Positions 20,001 to 21,287 of a stretch of 21,287 nucleotides of DNA are shown piece after piece. Made by a program: the position numbers and the translations under genes. The notes under the pieces were generated by a model. The model worked only from the letters and a program-made list of their open reading frames with translations. It was not told the DNA's origin and made no database searches. Numbering within the stretch: the stretch's first letter is position 1; every line of letters begins with the position of its first letter. The DNA comes from Globomyces pollinis-pini. Its lineage: Eukaryota > Chytridiomycota > Chytridiomycetes > Rhizophydiales > Globomycetaceae. The stretch lies in the NCBI GenBank assembly GCA_025399215.1, contig MU621375.1:1-21287 (forward strand), written 5' to 3'.

Positions 20001-21287
20001 TATGATCAAAAACAACGTATTCATTATATGCGATAGACCGAAAGATAGACCAAGACTGCCGAAATGGAAATTGATTTTCAAAAACAAATTAGACGAAAAT
20101 GGAGAAATACAGAGACACAAAACAAGATTAGTATTAAAAGGATATACACAACAAGAAGGAATAGACTATCAAGAGACATTTGCACCGGTAATTAACAAAA
20201 CTAGCATGCGTCTATTATTGACAATCGCAGCAAAAAGAGACCTGGATATACAACAATATGATATACAAACAGCGTTTCTCATACCAGACATGAAATACGA
20301 TATATACGCCGAAATACCAGATGGTTTATTAGACATCATACCAGAAGTGATTCAAAGATTAGAAGAAGGTGAAATAAAAGAAATAGACAACACAACAGTA
20401 GAAGAATGGAAAAAATGGATAATTAAAATAAAGAAAGAACCTGGAATAGTAAAAGAACTAGCAGTCAAGATACTATCAGCTGTATATGGATCAAAGCAAG
20501 GAGCACACGATTGGTATATAACATTTAATGAATCCATAATAACTGAATTTGGATATACAAGATCACCACTCGATACTTGCGTATATTATAGACACGCTGA
20601 CGAAGGAGACTCATACATAGGACTATACACAGATGATATTATACACATACCAACCAATGACAAAGAGAAAGAAAGATTTAAGAAATTATTAACAACAAAA
20701 TACAAAGTAACGATAAAAGGAGAATTGAGATGGTTTCTAGGACTAAGAATAACCAGAGACAGATCAAAGAAAATTATATATTTAGATCAAGAACCAGCTA
20801 TAGACAAATTACTTGAAGAACATGAAATGATGACATGCAATACAAAACCTACACCTATGGTAGAAAATCAAGATTTTATCAAATCACCAAACAATGAAAA
20901 GAAAGTAAATGGATTAAAATATAGATCTATTATTGGAAGCCTGATTTATATAATGACGGGAACTCGACCAGATATATCATTTGCAGTATCAAAACTTGCA
21001 CAATACATGACAGACCCATACGAATCTCATCAAACAGCTTTATTAAGAATACTAAGATATTTAAAAGGAACAAAGAATTACAAACTAAAGTTAGATGGAG
21101 ACAACAACCAATCAACAATAACAGCATATTGCGACTCAGATTGGGCAAACGATAAAGATGATAGAAAGTCTGTATTAGGATTTATTATCAAATATATGGA
21201 CACAACAGTATCATGGAAAACTAAAAAACAAAACACAGTTGCATTATCTACACCAGAAGCAGAGATGTATGCATTATCCGCGACTGG
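17020..21287 (+). CDS. Copia Gag-Pol polyprotein, single open frame (3' partial)
   Basis: One frame of 1422 codons from ATG 17020 to the window end without a stop. The N-terminal Gag has a GTENYSGWRDRI motif, a long charged insert, then a UBN2-like Gag core (ELWKYLELEFKG) and a zinc knuckle CFKCGKTGHTRNTC (18034-18075, CX2CX4HX4C). The protease active site is YDTCAT at 18259, an unusual D-T-C. Integrase follows with an HHCC finger (WHQSFGHIN, then CHEC) and DDE residues: Asp at 18847, Asp at 19033 and Glu at 19141 (35 residues between the last two). After an acidic, Lys-rich hinge (about 19500-19930) comes reverse transcriptase, with DIQTAFL and the YTDD box at 20626-20637, then RNase H (YCDSDWAND, LSTPEAEMYALS), cut by the edge. 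A later in-frame ATG at 17095 lies within the primer-binding site and is the alternative start. Confidence 0.95.
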   Translation, partial: MNNEMNRTTQRRNWQSTNTIQTQKVMSPNNGPNGFERNILKGTENYSGWRDRITEKLQKDKLLRYVTKDKKDMMDDGTDTDEELELPDLTEVKLAFIEIPKKELLNVDDTLPIDIQMKYRLENINIEQENKIIESKNETEQKRIIEYNRIIDERTRIKYEIKENKKRRKQIKQEKKYEEMNQKAAAEILEHMNWNIKNGIKHELRQDGRELWKYLELEFKGKSAGHAQIIKAEFHMTSQGENEGVTHWISRLESLRERLNIANGEKINDKDMITKLLCYSNEQNNEITRREMGTQDLEKLKDVLREGEILRKMQFRNQKQFKLHNQKVMKIQDKKKPLCFKCGKTGHTRNTCKGKELSKEEIEERKKEYFGDSYRPPEEDETTEKRWTKRDTTEKVKLLRTVNDNIINKPLYYDTCATINVTGNIELLHNYKELNNSGKVQGIGPSKVRISGIGELKFDLKYKERRISITCPEINYLHGTEDTILSASKLQQYGIYGDLINKRLLEQNPKTKEMKPIANLHILNGLYVIETYHEQIFKLSYPNKKTLLEWHQSFGHINMNRTKDILREEKINFDDTKEDCHECILGKMNARNFNEQKDKPIKPCDIIGVDLFQFTESTYADEKYGSIYIDLYTKFWHFAAIKRKSDQLEEMNKYLPWIERQSGELVKRIQMDGGTEYLDNESKNLYNRLGIELRITIPGTPQMNGQSERLVRTMTTLANACLIGSGLSTEFAADACRYVVFVHNRLPRKELNWKSPYELLLKRPCINLERLAAFGQPCYVHNHTAPGMKIPKFTNRSHYGKFIGWTDDRKMRILVDEGDDWKIMESRTCIFLPMDKEVNLNQEVQEMIVDWNEEFKSTAVQEPENILPINRNKTKEDDNYLTHEDEESDTEKIVNRKEIVNEEQKETSTEERKDKNKNIQEIHEDRRITRSMKRRADDNIENENEKKQKLFKILKILLKEGHKVDTEMKKTPQTLQEALDNQLWKQSYIEEISSMIKNNVFIICDRPKDRPRLPKWKLIFKNKLDENGEIQRHKTRLVLKGYTQQEGIDYQETFAPVINKTSMRLLLTIAAKRDLDIQQYDIQTAFLIPDMKYDIYAEIPDGLLDIIPEVIQRLEEGEIKEIDNTTVEEWKKWIIKIKKEPGIVKELAVKILSAVYGSKQGAHDWYITFNESIITEFGYTRSPLDTCVYYRHADEGDSYIGLYTDDIIHIPTNDKEKERFKKLLTTKYKVTIKGELRWFLGLRITRDRSKKIIYLDQEPAIDKLLEEHEMMTCNTKPTPMVENQDFIKSPNNEKKVNGLKYRSIIGSLIYIMTGTRPDISFAVSKLAQYMTDPYESHQTALLRILRYLKGTKNYKLKLDGDNNQSTITAYCDSDWANDKDDRKSVLGFIIKYMDTTVSWKTKKQNTVALSTPEAEMYALSAT
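17091..17102 (+). other. Primer-binding site, half-tRNA initiator Met type
   Basis: GGTTATGAGCCC is a perfect 12-nt complement to the anticodon arm (GGGCTCATAACC) of fungal initiator tRNA-Met. Priming from an internally cleaved initiator tRNA at exactly this arm is known for Ty5 and Drosophila copia. It lies inside the gag reading frame, where it encodes VMSP. The usual primer site (complement of a tRNA 3' end, beginning TGG) is not seen near the element start. Confidence 0.7.

Larger units (their letters stand above)
16890..21287 (+). mobile_element. Ty1/copia LTR retrotransposon, 3' end beyond window
   Basis: The order Gag, protease, integrase, reverse transcriptase, RNase H is diagnostic of Ty1/copia (in Ty3/gypsy the integrase follows RNase H). 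The element lies head-to-head with the F-box gene and runs off the right edge inside RNase H. Its coding strand is extremely A-rich, with ATA for Ile, AGA for Arg and AAA/GAA favoured far more than in the host genes. The absence of stops over 1422 codons suggests a recent copy. The left boundary depends on the LTR call. Confidence 0.93.

Overview
The window is compact, AT-rich nuclear DNA from a eukaryote with ordinary housekeeping genes, small introns and the standard genetic code (TAA, TAG and TGA all occur at family-appropriate protein ends). The gene set (Ade4, an Esa1/Tip60-type MYST acetyltransferase, a Cwf18/CCDC12 splicing factor, Bud22/SRFBP1, Nte1, a NUDCD1-like protein, an NPSN/Vti1-type SNARE, and an F-box/ankyrin protein) points to an opisthokont. 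My best guess is an early-diverging, chytrid- or Cryptomycota-like fungus. That placement is inference from gene content, not from a marker gene.

Layout from left to right. Positions 1-1061 hold no gene I can assign. 1062-2354 (-) is a NIPA-type magnesium transporter. 2711-4062 (-) is the MYST acetyltransferase. 4328-6107 (+) is amidophosphoribosyltransferase, sharing a 265-bp divergent promoter region with the acetyltransferase. 6214-6685 (-) is Cwf18/CCDC12, and 6851-8488 (-) is NUDCD1-like. 8536-9761 (+) is Bud22/SRFBP1-like, only 47 bp from the NUDCD1 start codon. 9839-10796 (-) is a Qb-SNARE. 10915-15397 (-) is the lysophospholipase Nte1. 15672-16880 (-) is an F-box/ankyrin protein with a C-terminal membrane hairpin. 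From about 16890 to the right edge runs a Ty1/copia retrotransposon (+) whose gag-pol frame is open without a stop from 17020 to the end of the window.

Two things stand out. First, I could place 32 introns in seven genes by reading frame and family homology, and 29 of them are only 25-34 nt long, far below the usual fungal minimum; 7 of the 8 whose length is a multiple of three carry an in-frame stop. Second, the copia element carries a 12-nt perfect complement to the initiator-tRNA-Met anticodon arm at 17091-17102, the half-tRNA primer site known from Ty5 and Drosophila copia. It sits inside the gag frame, so gag probably starts inside the LTR as in Ty1. The element appears to have landed about 9 bp upstream of the F-box gene start codon.

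The host genes are functionally unrelated (purine synthesis, chromatin, splicing, ribosome biogenesis, membrane traffic, phospholipid turnover) and look like a normal dense gene array. I see no evidence of an operon-like or defence system.
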